A stretch of 64,000 bases of DNA, from the NCBI GenBank assembly GCA_028641055.1, contig CM054063.1, positions 182,906,756-182,970,755 of the forward strand, written 5' to 3'. The DNA comes from Alopecurus myosuroides (lineage: Eukaryota > Streptophyta > Magnoliopsida > Poales > Poaceae). Below the pieces are notes generated by a model. That model was given only the letters and a program-made list of their open reading frames with translations, was not told the DNA's origin and made no database searches. Numbering within the stretch: position 1 is the stretch's first letter; each line of letters opens with the position of its first letter. The position numbers and the translations under genes were made by a program. Shown in pieces: positions 46,399-58,335 of this stretch.

Positions 46399-46408
46399 GT
46401 ATATATGG
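46399..46408 (-). promoter_or_regulatory. TATA box of the cysteine-rich peptide gene
   Basis: CCCATATATACCCC on the - strand, at a suitable distance for transcription start near 46,370 and a short 5' untranslated region. Confidence 0.6.
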
Positions 46409-47098
46409 GCAGGCGTACATCTATGGCCTTGCTGGCTCTGCTGGTGGATAAGATGCAGCCGCTTTACTGGACTTGGACCGATCTGTCGACGGTCGTAGTA
46501 TGCATGTTGGACTTGATGCCGCAGCGTATCTGAATCTGATGCTGGTGCCGACTATTGATAGCTGGAACAGTATGTATTTTTAACATAAAAAAACTTATAT
46601 TATAAAGGGTAACAAAATACATCACCGTGATTAGTACAACTGTCATCCATGAAAATAGACTTGTCTAGATGAACACAAAAATGAGAAACTACTGAGTAAA
46701 CAAGAAGTTTATGCTGAAGAGCACAATTAGAGGGGTCCATTGAGAACTCGGACAAAAGAATCCTGCAATTGTACTTCTCGGGAGCCTCTCGCAATCTCAT
46801 CAACCGAAGAACCAGTGGCTTAACCAGCAATCGAGTCGACAGACGCCTACGAGGTAGAAGATTGAGCTGTAGATTTGAAATGGCCACCACCGAGCTCAAA
46901 TCAGGAGGGTCTTTGCCATTGAATCTGAGAAGCCGCAGCAGAGGTGCTCTCACCCACCTCCGGCATGTCTTGAACAGCAAAGACACACAAACTTCATGCC
47001 CAATAGATTGCAGAAAATGCCGTGCATAGCAACCAGACATAAACCAATAAAGTTCAATGGATGAACTAGCGCCAGCCATGTAGAGATTACCATGTTGG
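46409..47098. other. Intergenic stretch with an unidentified open frame (-)
   Basis: On the - strand a frame stays open from inside the copia LTR to 46600, with a segment LLFKTCRRWVRAPLLRLLRF. It has no start outside the LTR, no recognised domain, and reads partly into LTR sequence. It could be the tail of a broken gene. The upstream region of the peptide gene occupies 46,409-46,560. Confidence 0.35.
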
Positions 47099-47744
47099 TG
47101 TTGGAATTTATGGGCTGTACCATGTGACCCAACTAAGCCCAATAAATCCTAAAATTGTCATGGTCCATTCATGAATAATACAAGTGGGGAGTGAGACTAA
47201 AGTTTAGTCCCACATTGCTAGTTTGGAGAGAGTGGAACCACCTTATAAGGTGAGTCATTCTAGCTCATGTATGAGTTGGCAAGGCAAGAGGAGAGGTGTG
47301 CCACACACGCGCTCCTCCTCCGTTGCCCACCTCGCGTCGTCACGACGCGCCGTGGGTTGCGGGAATGAGCCGAGAGCATTTATTTTGTCGCTTGGAAAAA
47401 CTTCCTTCTGGATCGTGGAACGCCCGCATATAAATACGCGCATACGGTAAACCCTACCTGCTGCCACTTCGTCTTATGGTTTCACACCGTTCCAAACCAC
47501 TGCGCCGCCAATCAAGCCTTCTCCATCCCTTCTTCTGGCATGCACCGCGAGGAGGGACAGCAGGCCTCTGGAACCCCGCCTCTTGTGATCCTGTACGGGA
47601 GAGGGGCGATCAGGTTTTTGGGGAGTGCACTCGCGCGACTGCTGACAGCGACTACTTCCCCAACGACGACTTCTTCCCCGACCTCGGCAATCTCTTCATC
47701 GACGACATGGACAACAACACAAGCGGTGCCGCTACCGCTGCATC
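47099..47744 (+). repeat. 5' LTR and leader of the copia element (right LTR border not fixed)
   Basis: U3 carries the palindromic phrase tttagtcccacattgctag and cttataaggtgag. A TATA box (catataaata, 47,428-47,436) is followed by R-U5. I could not find a clear primer-binding site, so the LTR end is uncertain. An ATG at 47707 (MDNNTSGAATAAS) may begin gag ahead of a possible intron at 47745-47948 (gtacgt..attatag). Confidence 0.55.
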
Positions 47745-47948
47745 GTACGTATCTCTATTTTATCTGTATGAGATATTACTGAAATTCATATGTCTAGTTC
47801 TTGCCGTAGATCGGATCTGTTCTTCCATTGTGCTAGATATTTGCATGCTTAGTATAATTGCTACTGTCATGATTTACATAATGTTATTTCGGATTAAATC
47901 ATATGCTAAATTGCTTATATATTTAACAATCCAAAAAACTGATTATAG

Positions 47949-50243
47949 GCAATTTGTTGCACCTGCACCGTCTATCATTGCGGCAACAAGGCCAAACCCT
48001 TTCAAGGGTGTGGACTATAAGAGGTGGCGCACTGGAGCAGTGCTATGGTTTCAAACCTTGCGCTGCTATGCGGCCACCAAGGGCAAGCCTGAGGGCGATC
48101 TCAATCCATCACAGCTGGAGACTTTTGAGAATATGGACACTATGTTTAAAAGTGCCCTCCTTGGTATTATTGATGATTCCATTGTGGATCCGTATATGTC
48201 GTTTGATAACGGCAAGGATATATGGGCTGCACTCGAGGCCAAATTTGGGGCCTCGGATGCTGGCAGCGAGCTGTATGTCATGGAGCAATTTTATGACTAC
48301 AAGATGACCGATGAGCGTTCTGTTGTTCAACAGGCTCATGAGATACAGTCACTCGCTAAATAACTTGAGCACTTTAAGTGTATGTTACCGGACAATTTTG
48401 TGGCTGGAGGCGTTATTGCCAAGCTTCCATCTTCATGGAGCACCTTTGCTACTTCTCTGAAGCACAAGAGACATGAGCTTTTTTTGTTTCGGACCTCGTC
48501 GGATCTCTTGATGTGGAAGAGAAGGCGGGAGCAAAGGATACACGTGCTCGGGTTGCTGAGGTAGGTTCTGCTGCCCATGTGGTACAGAAGAAACATTAGC
48601 CGTCCAACAAGTCTAAATATAACAAGAAGAAATCTGAGGGTAAAGGCAAACCCGATGGCAAGTTTAAGCCGTAACACCCTACCAACTTCAAGAAGAGGAA
48701 GTGGTCATATCACGTTTGCAGTGAACTGACTCATTGGGCTCTAAAATTCCCAAGACGTTATGTGTTGCAGCAGCAGGAGAACAGCGGCAATACCGCTAAT
48801 GTTGTCATGGCTGACACTAAGATGAAGGATTGTGGGTACGGTATAGTTCCTACTATTCTTTCAGTTTGTCATTCACCTGAATGGTTAATTGACACAGGTG
48901 CCAATGTACATGTTTGTGTTGATGCTTCCATGTTCTCTTCTTATCAGGTCACAGGGACATCCCCCGTGCTGATAGGGAATGGGTCACATGCTATTGTTCG
49001 TGGTGTTGGTACGATCGATCTGAAGTTTACTTCGAGAAAGATCGTGCGATTGAAGAACGTTCATCACGTGCCCTCCATCAATAAAATTCTCGTCAGCAGT
49101 TCACGTCTGTGTCGAGATGGTTTTAAGTTGGTTTTCGAGTCTAATAAAGTTGTAATTTCCAAGTATGGACAATTTATTGGTAAAAACTATGAGTGTGGAG
49201 GCTTGTTCCGCTTATCCTTGTCAGATATTTGCACCAAAATTATTAATTATGTTTGCCACGATAATGATTCTGATGTTTGGCATTCACGACTTTGTCATAT
49301 TAATTTTGGTTGCATGACGCGATTAGCAAATATGAGTTTAATTCCGAAATTCAGTACTATTAAAGGTTCCAAATGTCAAGTGTGTGTTCAAGCTAAGCAA
49401 CCTCGCAAATCCCATAAGACTGCGGAGGCAAGAGACTTGGCACCACTAGAACTTATACATTCTGATCTTTGTGAGATGAATGGCGTATTGACAAAAGGTG
49501 GAAAGAAATATTTCATGACACTTATTGATGACTCCACTAGATATTGTTATGTGTATCTTCTAAAATCTAAAAATGAAGCTTTAACTTATTTCAAGAACTA
49601 TAAGGCCGAAGCTGAGAACCAACTTGATCGTAAAATTAAACGGCTTAGGTCCGATCGTGGTGGAGAGTATTTTTCCAATTAGTTTCATTCGTTTTGTGCA
49701 GAACATGGAATTATTCATGAGAGGAAGCCTCCCTACTCACCTCAGTCAAATGGGGTGGCTGAAAGAAAGAACCGAACGATGTCTGATTTGGTTAACGCCA
49801 TGTTAGATACTTCGGGTCTCTCCAAGGCATGGTGGGGGGAGGCGCTAATGACTGCATGTCATGTCCTAAACCGAGTTCCCACAAAGAATAAAACCATTAC
49901 TCCATTTGAGGAATGGGAAAGGAAAAGATTGAAACTCTACTACCTACGTACTTGGGGTTGTTTGGCGAAAGTCAATATACCAATTCCCAAGAAGTGCAAG
50001 CTTGGACCTAAAACCGTAGATTGTGTTCTTCTGGGATATGCTTTTAATAGCATTGGTTATAGATTCTTGATAGTAAAATCTGAGGTATCCTACATGCACG
50101 TTGGTACGATTATGGAGTCGAACGATGCGACTTTCTTTGAGAACATATTTTCTATGAAGGATATGTCTAGCTCACCAAATCAGGAGAAATCTGTTTCATC
50201 TTGTCAGGAATTAGCTGAGATTCATGAACCCACCATCCGATAG
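47949..50243 (+). pseudogene. Copia gag, protease and integrase, broken
   Basis: Gag begins QFVAPAPSIIAATRPNPFKG (WFQTL, MSFDNGKDIW, MEQFYDYKM). Lesions: TAA at 48361, frame change in the T run at 48,479-48,485, TAG near 48,597 and TAA near 48,672. The zinc knuckle is degenerate (HVCSELTHWALKF lacks key Cys). Protease has WLIDTGANVHVC. Integrase keeps its HHCC finger (WHSRLCHINFG, CQVCVQAK) and the D,D,E residues (IHSDLC, SDRGGEYFS, SNGVAERKNR), but TAG at 49681 splits it between the second D and E. TAG at 50241 ends the frame ahead of RT. Confidence 0.9.
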
Positions 50244-50272
50244 AACACGTTGAAAATCCCGAGGAGGATGAC

Positions 50273-51907
50273 AATGAAGTTCATGTAAGGAGCAAGAGAC
50301 GGAGGACTGCAAAGTTCTTTGGTAATGATTTCATTGTGTACCTCGTGGATGACACACCCATGACTATTTCAGAAGCTTATGCATCTCTTGATGCTGACTA
50401 CTGGAAGGAGTCCGTCCGTTGCGAGATGGATTCCATCTTGGCTAACGGAATCTGCAAAATCACTGATCATCCCTATGGGTATAAACCTGTAGGATGTAAG
50501 TGGGTGTTCAAGAAAAATCTTAGGCCTGATGGTACAATTGAGAAGTACAAGGCAAGGCATGTGGCCAAGGGTTATACCCAGAAAGAAGGTGAATACTTCT
50601 TTGATACTTACTCACCTGTGGCTAGATTGACCACTATTCGTGTGCTACTTTCAATGGCTGCCTCGCACAGTCTTCTCGTTCATCAAATGGACGTTAAGAC
50701 GAATTTCCTTAATGGAGAGTTGGACGAGGAAATTTACATGGAGAAGCCATATGGTTTTGTAGTACCCGGTCAGGAAGGCAAGGTGTGCAAGTTATTGAAA
50801 TCATTATACGGCCTCAAGCAAGCACCTAAGAAATGGCATGAAAAGTTCGAAAGGACTTTGACTGCTGAAGGCTTTGCTGTAAACGAAGCTGACAAGTGTG
50901 TATACTATCGCCATGGTGGGGGAGAGGGAGTTATTCTATGTCTATATGTTGATGAAATATTAATCTTTGGGACCAATCTTGATTTAATCAAGAAAGTTAA
51001 GGATTTCTTATCTCGCTGTTTTGAGATGAAGGATCTAGGAGTAGCTGATGTTATCTTGAACATCAAGCTGCTGAGAGATGATAATGGTGGGATCACACTG
51101 TTTCAGTCTCACTATGTGGAGAAGGTCTTGAGTCGCTTTGGGTATAGTGACTGCAAGGCTTCTTCAACTCCATATGATGCGAGTGTGTTGCTTCGAAAGA
51201 ATCGACGAATTACTAGAGATCAACTAAGGTATTCTCGGATTATAGGCTCGCTTATGTATTTGGCGAGTGCCACGAGGCCTGACATCTCTTTTGCTGTGAG
51301 AAAATTGAGCCGGTTTGTTTCCAATCCGGGAGATGATCATTGGCGTGTGCTTGAGAGAGTTATGCGCTATTTAAAAGGCACTGCGAGCTATGGAATTCAC
51401 TATACCGGAAACCCGAGGGTTCTAGAAGGATATAGTGATTCTAATTGGATATCTGATGTTGATGAGCTTAAGGCCACTAGTGGTTATGTTTTTACACTTG
51501 GTGGTGGTGCTGTTTCCTGAAAGTCTTGCAAGCAGACCATCTTAACGAGGTCAACTATGGAAGCAGAACTCGTGGCATTAGATAAACCATTGTTGAAGCA
51601 TAGTGCCTTCGTGAGTTCTTGATGGACTTGCCTGTGGTTGAAAAACCAATACCCGCAATCCTAATGAACTGTGATAATGAAAGTGAACAGTTCTAAGGAT
51701 AATGCAAAGTCATCAAGACATGTGAAGAGGAGATTGAAATCTGTCAGGAAATTGAAAAACTCCGGAGTTATTGCGTTGGATTATATCCAAACATCTATGG
51801 ATTTGGCAGATCCCTTCACAAAGGGTTTATCACGGAATGTGATAGATAATGCATCGAGGGAGATGGGTGTCGTGGTGGTGTCACGGCAGATGCCATGGGA
51901 TGGCTAA
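50273..51907 (+). pseudogene. Copia reverse transcriptase and RNase H, broken
   Basis: The RT reads cleanly from about 50,330 to 51,520: GCKWVFKKNLRPDGTIEKYK, the first catalytic Asp in MDVKTNFLNG, and the active-site motif as YVDEI instead of YVDDI (GAA at 50954-50956). The loss of the second Asp should abolish polymerisation. RNase H follows with several stops between 51,520 and 51,680 (..QTILTRSTMEAELVALD..), ending with LADPFTKGLSRNVIDNASRE. Confidence 0.9.
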
Positions 51908-51910
51908 AGA

Positions 51911-52776
51911 TGTGGGGACGAAGGACGCTGGAGGTGCTCGGGGAGGGATCACGCGACGAGTAACCGCGTGAGGTGCGAAGTAAACACAGCAAACAACACG
52001 ATCTACCCAGGTTCAGGGCCCTCGTGAGGAGGTAAAACCCCTACTCCTGCCTTTCTTTGTGTATTCTGGTGTCTCACCGAGTAGCCACAGTACAATGTTC
52101 TTGCCACCGAGTGGCCACTCTCCTCTCTAGATGATGAACTAGGTCAAGAACTTAGGGTTTCTAGTGTCCCAGCATGCAACCTAGGTCAAGATGTGTTCGA
52201 TCCTCACGCAGGAGGCGGCGGGGCACCTTATATACATGGTGCCCAGCCGGATACGTCCAAACATGGACAAGTGTCGACATAGTGTGCACATCGTCCTTCT
52301 TCCGGGTTCCCGCTGACAGCTTTGGTTCCTAATCTTGGCTGCATCTGGAAAGTCGTTGGGCAAAACAAGGGGACAGACTGGTATCACTGTACCTAAACAC
52401 AGAGTAGGCCCCCCTTATCCTGCCACGGCCTGCTTCCATGATGTCACTGTCAGGCAAGCCGGTCCCAGATGAACAGTAGTTCGAATAGTGCCAAGTACGG
52501 ACCCAGGATACGCGGGATCCTGTGTCAGAACGGCTCCTTTGACTTTCTGGCCTGAGTAGGTTCCCGCCAATTGTTCCCGCCAATTGTACTCGGGCCAACT
52601 CCTCTACTCGAAAGGACAGAACTTGATTGATATCTCCTTCTGGTCATCTTGAGGTGAGACCGAGTAGCAGTCGACCGGGTAGCGAGTACCGGGTAGTCGG
52701 CTACTCGACCAAACCTCTCTTCTGTAAGACGCCTTTACCACTTGCCTTTACCCTACTCGGGGGTAACCCCCCGACA
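51911..52776 (-). repeat. 3' LTR of element B
   Basis: Ends TGTCGGGGGGTTACC.. and ..GTCCCCACA on the - strand. TATA motif GTATATAAGG (about 52,224-52,233). The phrase ctacccaggttcagggccct near 52,003 is shared with the LTR at 26,580. Short duplication gttcccgccaatt at 52,559-52,586. Confidence 0.85.
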
Positions 52777-53293
52777 GCAGTTCCCGAAGCTGGTTGAGTC
52801 TTGCGAACTCGTTCACTAGGCTCTGCCAGCTTAAAACCAATCTTTGCAACACAGCCCTTGAACCTCAAGATGTCGAGTAGAACCTCCGAGTAGCTCTCTG
52901 ATTAGTACCTTAAGTTTCCTCTCCTCCGCATAGCAGATGACTTCTACTCTGCGACCGAGTAAAAAGACTTGGAGAATTTTCTTGAATTGAGCCTCTGCCG
53001 CGCAGAGCACGATCCAGCCCTTCGCACAGCAACTGAACACGTGTCAAGCATCCAGGCCCCCGTCGTCTCGTTGCCCAGGGCACGACGTGCCACGCGCCTG
53101 GTTTCCAGGCAGTGGGCCCACCACGCGTCACGTCCCATCAAGAGTAATAATAGGCCACGATCTGGTGGTGGGATCAATTGCGGCCGTTACGCGCGCATCC
53201 CGCGCTTGTGTGCGTTTCCAGCCGGCCACAAATCCCACCACACGCCACGATCGATCCCACTTCCCCGATAGTAACGGTAGCCTGAGGCGAGGG

Positions 53294-53300
53294 TATAAAT
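53294..53300 (+). promoter_or_regulatory. TATA box of the element B antisense gene
   Basis: GAGGGTATAAATACCCCC, 169 bp before the ATG, with a pyrimidine-rich stretch just after. The 520 bp between the LTR and this box hold no gene and probably form the promoter; they carry CCGAGTAG at 52,886. Confidence 0.7.
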
Positions 53301-53468
53301 ACCCCCGCCGGTAACTTCCTTTTCCCCTTCCTCGCACTTTTCCTCTTTCATCTCTCTCTCCTTCTCCGCCGCCGAGCTCTCCGCCGCCGCGCAATCTTTT
53401 GCGCCGCCGCGAATCCAATCCAGCCAATCAAACCCTTCCGATTCTTTCCACCCCTCCTACTCGCAACC

Positions 53469-56400
53469 ATGTCTCGCGCCGGCTGGGCTGGCTCGCACGT
53501 CACCGCCGAGGACTGCGCCTGGCTTGTGAACACTAGGAGGGTTCCTCCTGGTGTTCAATGCCGGCCATCTAGGGGCGAGCTCGTGCCTGCCCCGGAGGAG
53601 GGCGAGCATGTTGTGTTCTTGGCGCATTTCGAGCGCGGCTTCGGCCTGCCGGCCTCCGACTTCCTCCGCCGCTTCCTCGACCACTTCGGCCTTCAAATGC
53701 ATCACCTGCCGCCTAATGCCGTCGTCTTCCTCGCCTACCACGCCGTGGTGTGCGAGGCCTTCCTCGGCATCCATCCAACAACGGACACCTGGCTCAGGTA
53801 CTTCCACCTCCGCCAGCAGACCACCGGGAAGAAGGAAGGCACGGATGTGCCACGGGCAACCGACACCGGCTGCGCCATGATGGTGCAGCGGTCGGGGACC
53901 AATCACCCCCGTATCAAGGGGTTGGAGTCCGTCCGGATGTGGCAGAAGACGTTCCTCTACGTCAAGAACATCCCCGCCACCGAAGGAGGACAGGTAACTG
54001 ATAGAATCAACCTTCCCGCTTGGAGCCTCCGTGCTCCCACCCAGAAGAATTGGAAGGAGAAGCCCTCCAACGACCTCAACGCGAAGGAGATTGAGGCGCG
54101 GCTCGGCGCTCTAATCGACGAGGGCCTCAAGAGCGACGATCCTGTGGCGTGCTGGATCAAGAGACGCGTTCTGCCTCTGCAAGAACGCTGCCACCTGATG
54201 TGTTACATGGGAGGCCCCCGTGACTGCACCAGGACGACCACCATCGAGCTCGACAACGCAGACGTTCCCGAGCACGCCAGGGCCATCCTGACAACGAGCC
54301 TCGCCGAGCATTGGCAGTATGGGTTCGTCCCATTCAGCCGTACCAAGCCGATTCCGCGGGTACATTCTTCTTTCCCTGCTTTCTGTATATGGATTCCGAG
54401 TAGAAAACTTCCTCTTCTCGCCGCGACTAGCGATCGTAGTCTGTACCGAGCAGAGTACTTAGTAGAATTGTATAGGCTTAGTGTGCTTTGTGCCTGCACG
54501 CCTTTCCGAGTAGAACATTCGGTAAAAATACTTAGGCTTAGTGTGCTTTGTGTTTGCACGCCTATCCGAGTAGGATACCATCCTGCTACTCGGCTAACTT
54601 GTGACACTTCTCCGCTCTTCAGGTCCTCAATCGCCAGCTTATAGAAAGCTGTGAACGTTTTGAAGGCAACTGGTCTCCTGATCGAGAGGAGGACGACAAG
54701 GCCTCTTTTGAGACCGCTGACCAGATCAACCTCCCTCGTTCCCCCACCATGGAGAAGCAGCACGCGGAAACGTCTCTCCGTGACTGGCCTGAGGACGAAT
54801 TTGAAGGTAACTGCGCACTCGCTTTGCTTGTTCACGAGAGGCACCAATCCACTGTTTGTTGTTTTTGATTTGCTCTTCTTCTTTTCCTGAATCCGCAGAT
54901 GATGTTGCTGAAGAGAACGAGGATGAGGACGAAGACGAGAACAAGAACGAGGGCGATAAAGCCCTTGTCGTCAACCCTCTTTCTGTCGCTGCACCCGCTA
55001 CTCGCAAGCGGACTGGCAGCGATGCCGTAGAGCCCCCCGCCAAGAAGAAGAAACTGATCGAGAAGGCGACCAAGAAGGTCGTGAAGAGACCAAGGCGAAA
55101 GCTCGCCTCCACCAGCGCGTAAGTTTCTTCTCTGTCGTCTCCCTTCTCGTACTGTGTTATTTTCCCCAATCCTCTTCTAATTTCCGAATTTCTTTTTCTC
55201 CGCAGACCTCCCATGGACGCGAACGCTGCTCTTGCGCCCGACCAGGCTAAGAAGCCAGCAGCGCCACTTATCAACCTCGACGATGACGAGGATAACGCCG
55301 CCAATGCACAGAGCACTGATGCTCAAGGAGCAGATTCTGAAAAGCAGTCCCGTGCGGAGTCAGCAGCACAGGACACTGCCGCCCACCAGGAGAGACCCCC
55401 TTCTCCTCCGGCCAACACTGCCGAGGAGACCCAAGACGAAGAGATGCAGGATACCACCGCCCTCGAGCGGCCAGAGGCTGAACAGGAGCAGCCAACCACA
55501 GACGCTGCAGGCCAAGTGAATCCCGCTGCCGAGCAGCGGGTGGAAGATGCTACCATGACGGATGCCACCATGACAGGCCATTATCCACTGAGTGATGCGC
55601 AAACAGGCGCCGCACCGAGTAGCGCCCAGCCAACTGGCGCGCCGGATAGCGCGCCCCTGGCGCCGCCAACTGACCAAGCCAGGCAGCAAGCCCTAGATGC
55701 TTTGAAGGAGGAGGTCGAGAAGAGGGCAGCCGAGAAAGAAGCTGCCGAGAAGACAGAGGCTGAGAAGAAGGCAGCCGAGGAGGAGGCCGCCGAGAAGGCG
55801 AAGACCAAGATTGAGGGGAAGAAGCCCGAGAAGCAGAAGAGCGAGAAGTCAACTGCTCAGAAAGAAAAGGCGATGAAGCGAGCTACAGAGCAGATGCCGC
55901 CGCCGATATCGACTGGACAGTCCAAGCAGTTGATCATCCGCAACCCCAGTGCAGTTCCTGCCGCCGCCACTGTAGCCGATCAGGCCCTCTACCCGGATTA
56001 CATGGTGAGGGTCAGCCAACAGCGCCAGATTGGCCTTTCCGTCGAGGACCGGAAGATTGCTCTCACAACAGGAAGGAAGGCCGTAGCGACAGACTCCAGG
56101 CCCCCGGCCCCCGTCTCCATTGCTTCTCGGGGGGCTCAAGATCAGGCGATATCATCCCAGAGCCTCGAGCAGGTACTCGACTTGGTTGGTTTCATCGATG
56201 CCAAGTGGGACAGCAAGCTTCTCGGCACAGAGAAATGGCACGGCCTTGGCCTGGGCGACATCGATCATATGCGGGTCGACTGGAACAAGGTGGACTTGGG
56301 CTACCAACCCATGACCGTCTCCTCCAGCACTGCTACCCTTGCTGCCAAGATGTTCGTGCACCGCAAGAACGCAGAAGATCTCGAGCAGTCTTATGCGGTA

Positions 56401-58335
56401 AGTCTTAACTTGTCCTCTCCGAGTAGCATTTTTCTTCTCTCCTGTCCGTCTTCATTTTCCTTTACCCTCACCCAGTCCCCGAGATTCTGGCCGAGTAGGC
56501 GGATGCTCTCCGAGTAGCCGCCTTCTCGGGTTGAATCTTCACTTCTCTGTCTAACTTGTTTTCTTTTCGCTTCTCAGGATAGCGTTCTGAAGCGTACCAG
56601 TCTGCATCGCCAGCTTCTCTGGAATCATGCTATCGCTAGGAGGCGAATTGCCGCACTGGAAAGAGAGAAAGTAGCTGCGGAGGCAGCCGGTAAGGATGCG
56701 AAGGATAACACTCTGAAACTATCTGAGGTGGAAGGTACGCTCCTAGCCGCGCAGTTCTTGCGTTTTTTGTTTACGCCCGCTTCTGCTTTCTTGCGCTAAC
56801 CTTTTCTACTCTGCAGGGAAGCTAAAGGCCCTGGCTGACGAGCACGAGAACTGTCACACCTTTGTTGCGAATGCCGAGAACACCATCAAGAAGCTTGAAG
56901 GTAAACCTCCGTCTACTCGGTTAGTCCTTGTGCCTGTTTCCTTTGCTTCTCTGTTAACCGTGCTTTGCTCTTTTCAGAAGACCATAAATTGTTTGTTGAA
57001 GAACACCAAGACTGTGTCAAACCTGAGGAAGTGCAGCAGCGGCTGTCCGACCAGGCCGTTGAGCTGCTGAAGGACCACACTACAGAGATGGAGTAGCTGC
57101 AACTCCAGCTGCAGAAAGCCCTCCAAGATGCTCTCAACCTTGGTGCCGAGAGGGACAGGGTTATCGCCGAGAAGGCCAAGGCTGAGACAACTTTCAATGC
57201 CAAGATCAAAGCCCTCGAGCAGGAGTGCGAAACGCTGAAAAAATCCAATGCTGGGTACTTCACTCAGTTGGACGGACTTCGCTTGCTCGAGGAGAAGCAA
57301 ATTTCCAATGAGGAGGAGTGGAAAATCCAGTTGCAGCAGCTGCGCCACGAGCTTCACAGTAAGTCTCCTTTTTTCTGCATCTTTTCCTCTCGGTCCTGCC
57401 TCTTCTCGGTTCCCGTGACTGAATTCCTTCCTTGCTTCTACGCAGAAATCTTCCCTGATCTCGTGTCCGCCTGCGCGCCAGCCTTGGCCAAGGCTCGAGC
57501 GGCTCGCCTTGAGAAGGGCGAGGCCTCGGACACCAGAGCCGAGATCGAGGACAGCTTGCTGGTGATGAAGGGGCACTTCGAACGCCTAGCCGGCGTGGGC
57601 ACCGACTTGGTGCGCGTCAGCTTCGCGCTCCACAAGCTGTTCTGGCCTGAAGATGCCCCGCCGACAACGATTGATGGCCTTGCTCTGAAGCTGCAGAATG
57701 TGAAGGCCGAGCTGAAGAAATGGCGCGCCTCGGGAGCTCGGGCGGGTGCTGACTTGATGCTTCTCTGCATCGCTTCCTGGTACGAGAATCTGAACATGGA
57801 TATCATCCGCGGGAAGCGCAACAATTCCAAGTGGGAGACAGACCCCAGCTGCGTGGCCATGCGCAAGCTGATCGCGTACGAAGTCGCGGAGTGCGCTGAG
57901 ACGGACGTCTTCATCGACGGCCTCCCCGAGCCCGACACCGAAGTGGAGGAGGACGAGGAGGCGGATGAAGACACAGAGTCCGACTTGGACGGCTTCTTCG
58001 ATTCGCCTAGAGGCAAGGCCGGGAAGGGGAAGAATGTCGCCGTCGTGAGTAGCGACGAAGAGATGGAGGAGATCGACACAGCCGCCCTCGACTTTGGTAC
58101 TTCATCTGGAGCTGCACTCGACGACACGGTGCGCACCCACGCCCCCGAGACTGGCTCTGCTTCCGCGACGACGCCCATCTCGGTGGCCACTGCTACCTCT
58201 GAGCAGCTCGCCACCGAGCCTGACGCCGAGCAAGCGAAGACTGCTGATGCCAGCGCAGAAGCGGACGCCACCAAGGCCCCTGAGGAAAGCGAAGCAACCC
58301 AGGCGAGCACCGAGAACACCGCCTCTTCGACATGA
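53469..58335 (+). pseudogene. Antisense accessory gene (aORF) of element B, eight exons, one nonsense codon
   Basis: Exons 53469-54359, 54623-54806, 54899-55118, 55206-56397, 56578-56734, 56817-56900, 56978-57358, 57446-58335. Every intron is GT-AG and every junction keeps frame; the total is 3,999 nt (1,332 codons plus stop). The N-terminal domain (WLVNTRRVPPGV, GFGLPASDFLRRFLDHFGLQ) is distantly related to that of A1/A2. Then come an acidic, Lys-rich region with basic clusters (PPAKKKKLIEKATKK, possible nuclear signal), a long Ala/Glu/Lys helix, a coiled coil over exons 5-7, and a helical end with WPEDAPPTTIDGL. The only break is TAG at 57094-57096 within the coiled coil (EME|LQLQLQ), where CAG is likely ancestral. 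Function unknown; it is transposon-borne, not a host gene. Confidence 0.85.

Larger units (their letters stand above)
47099..51910 (+). mobile_element. Ty1/copia LTR retrotransposon (Tork-type), decayed
   Basis: The 5' LTR starts TGTTGGAATTTATGGG, followed by gag, protease, integrase, RT and RNase H in copia order. The 3' LTR is absent from the window because element B starts at 51911, directly after the end of RNase H; it may lie beyond the right edge. At least six stops or frameshifts. The Tork assignment is from overall resemblance and is tentative. Confidence 0.88.

Noticed and set aside
46600..47142. 180-codon frame on the - strand as a host gene
   Set aside because: Its start lies in the copia LTR and no domain or splice structure could be recognised.
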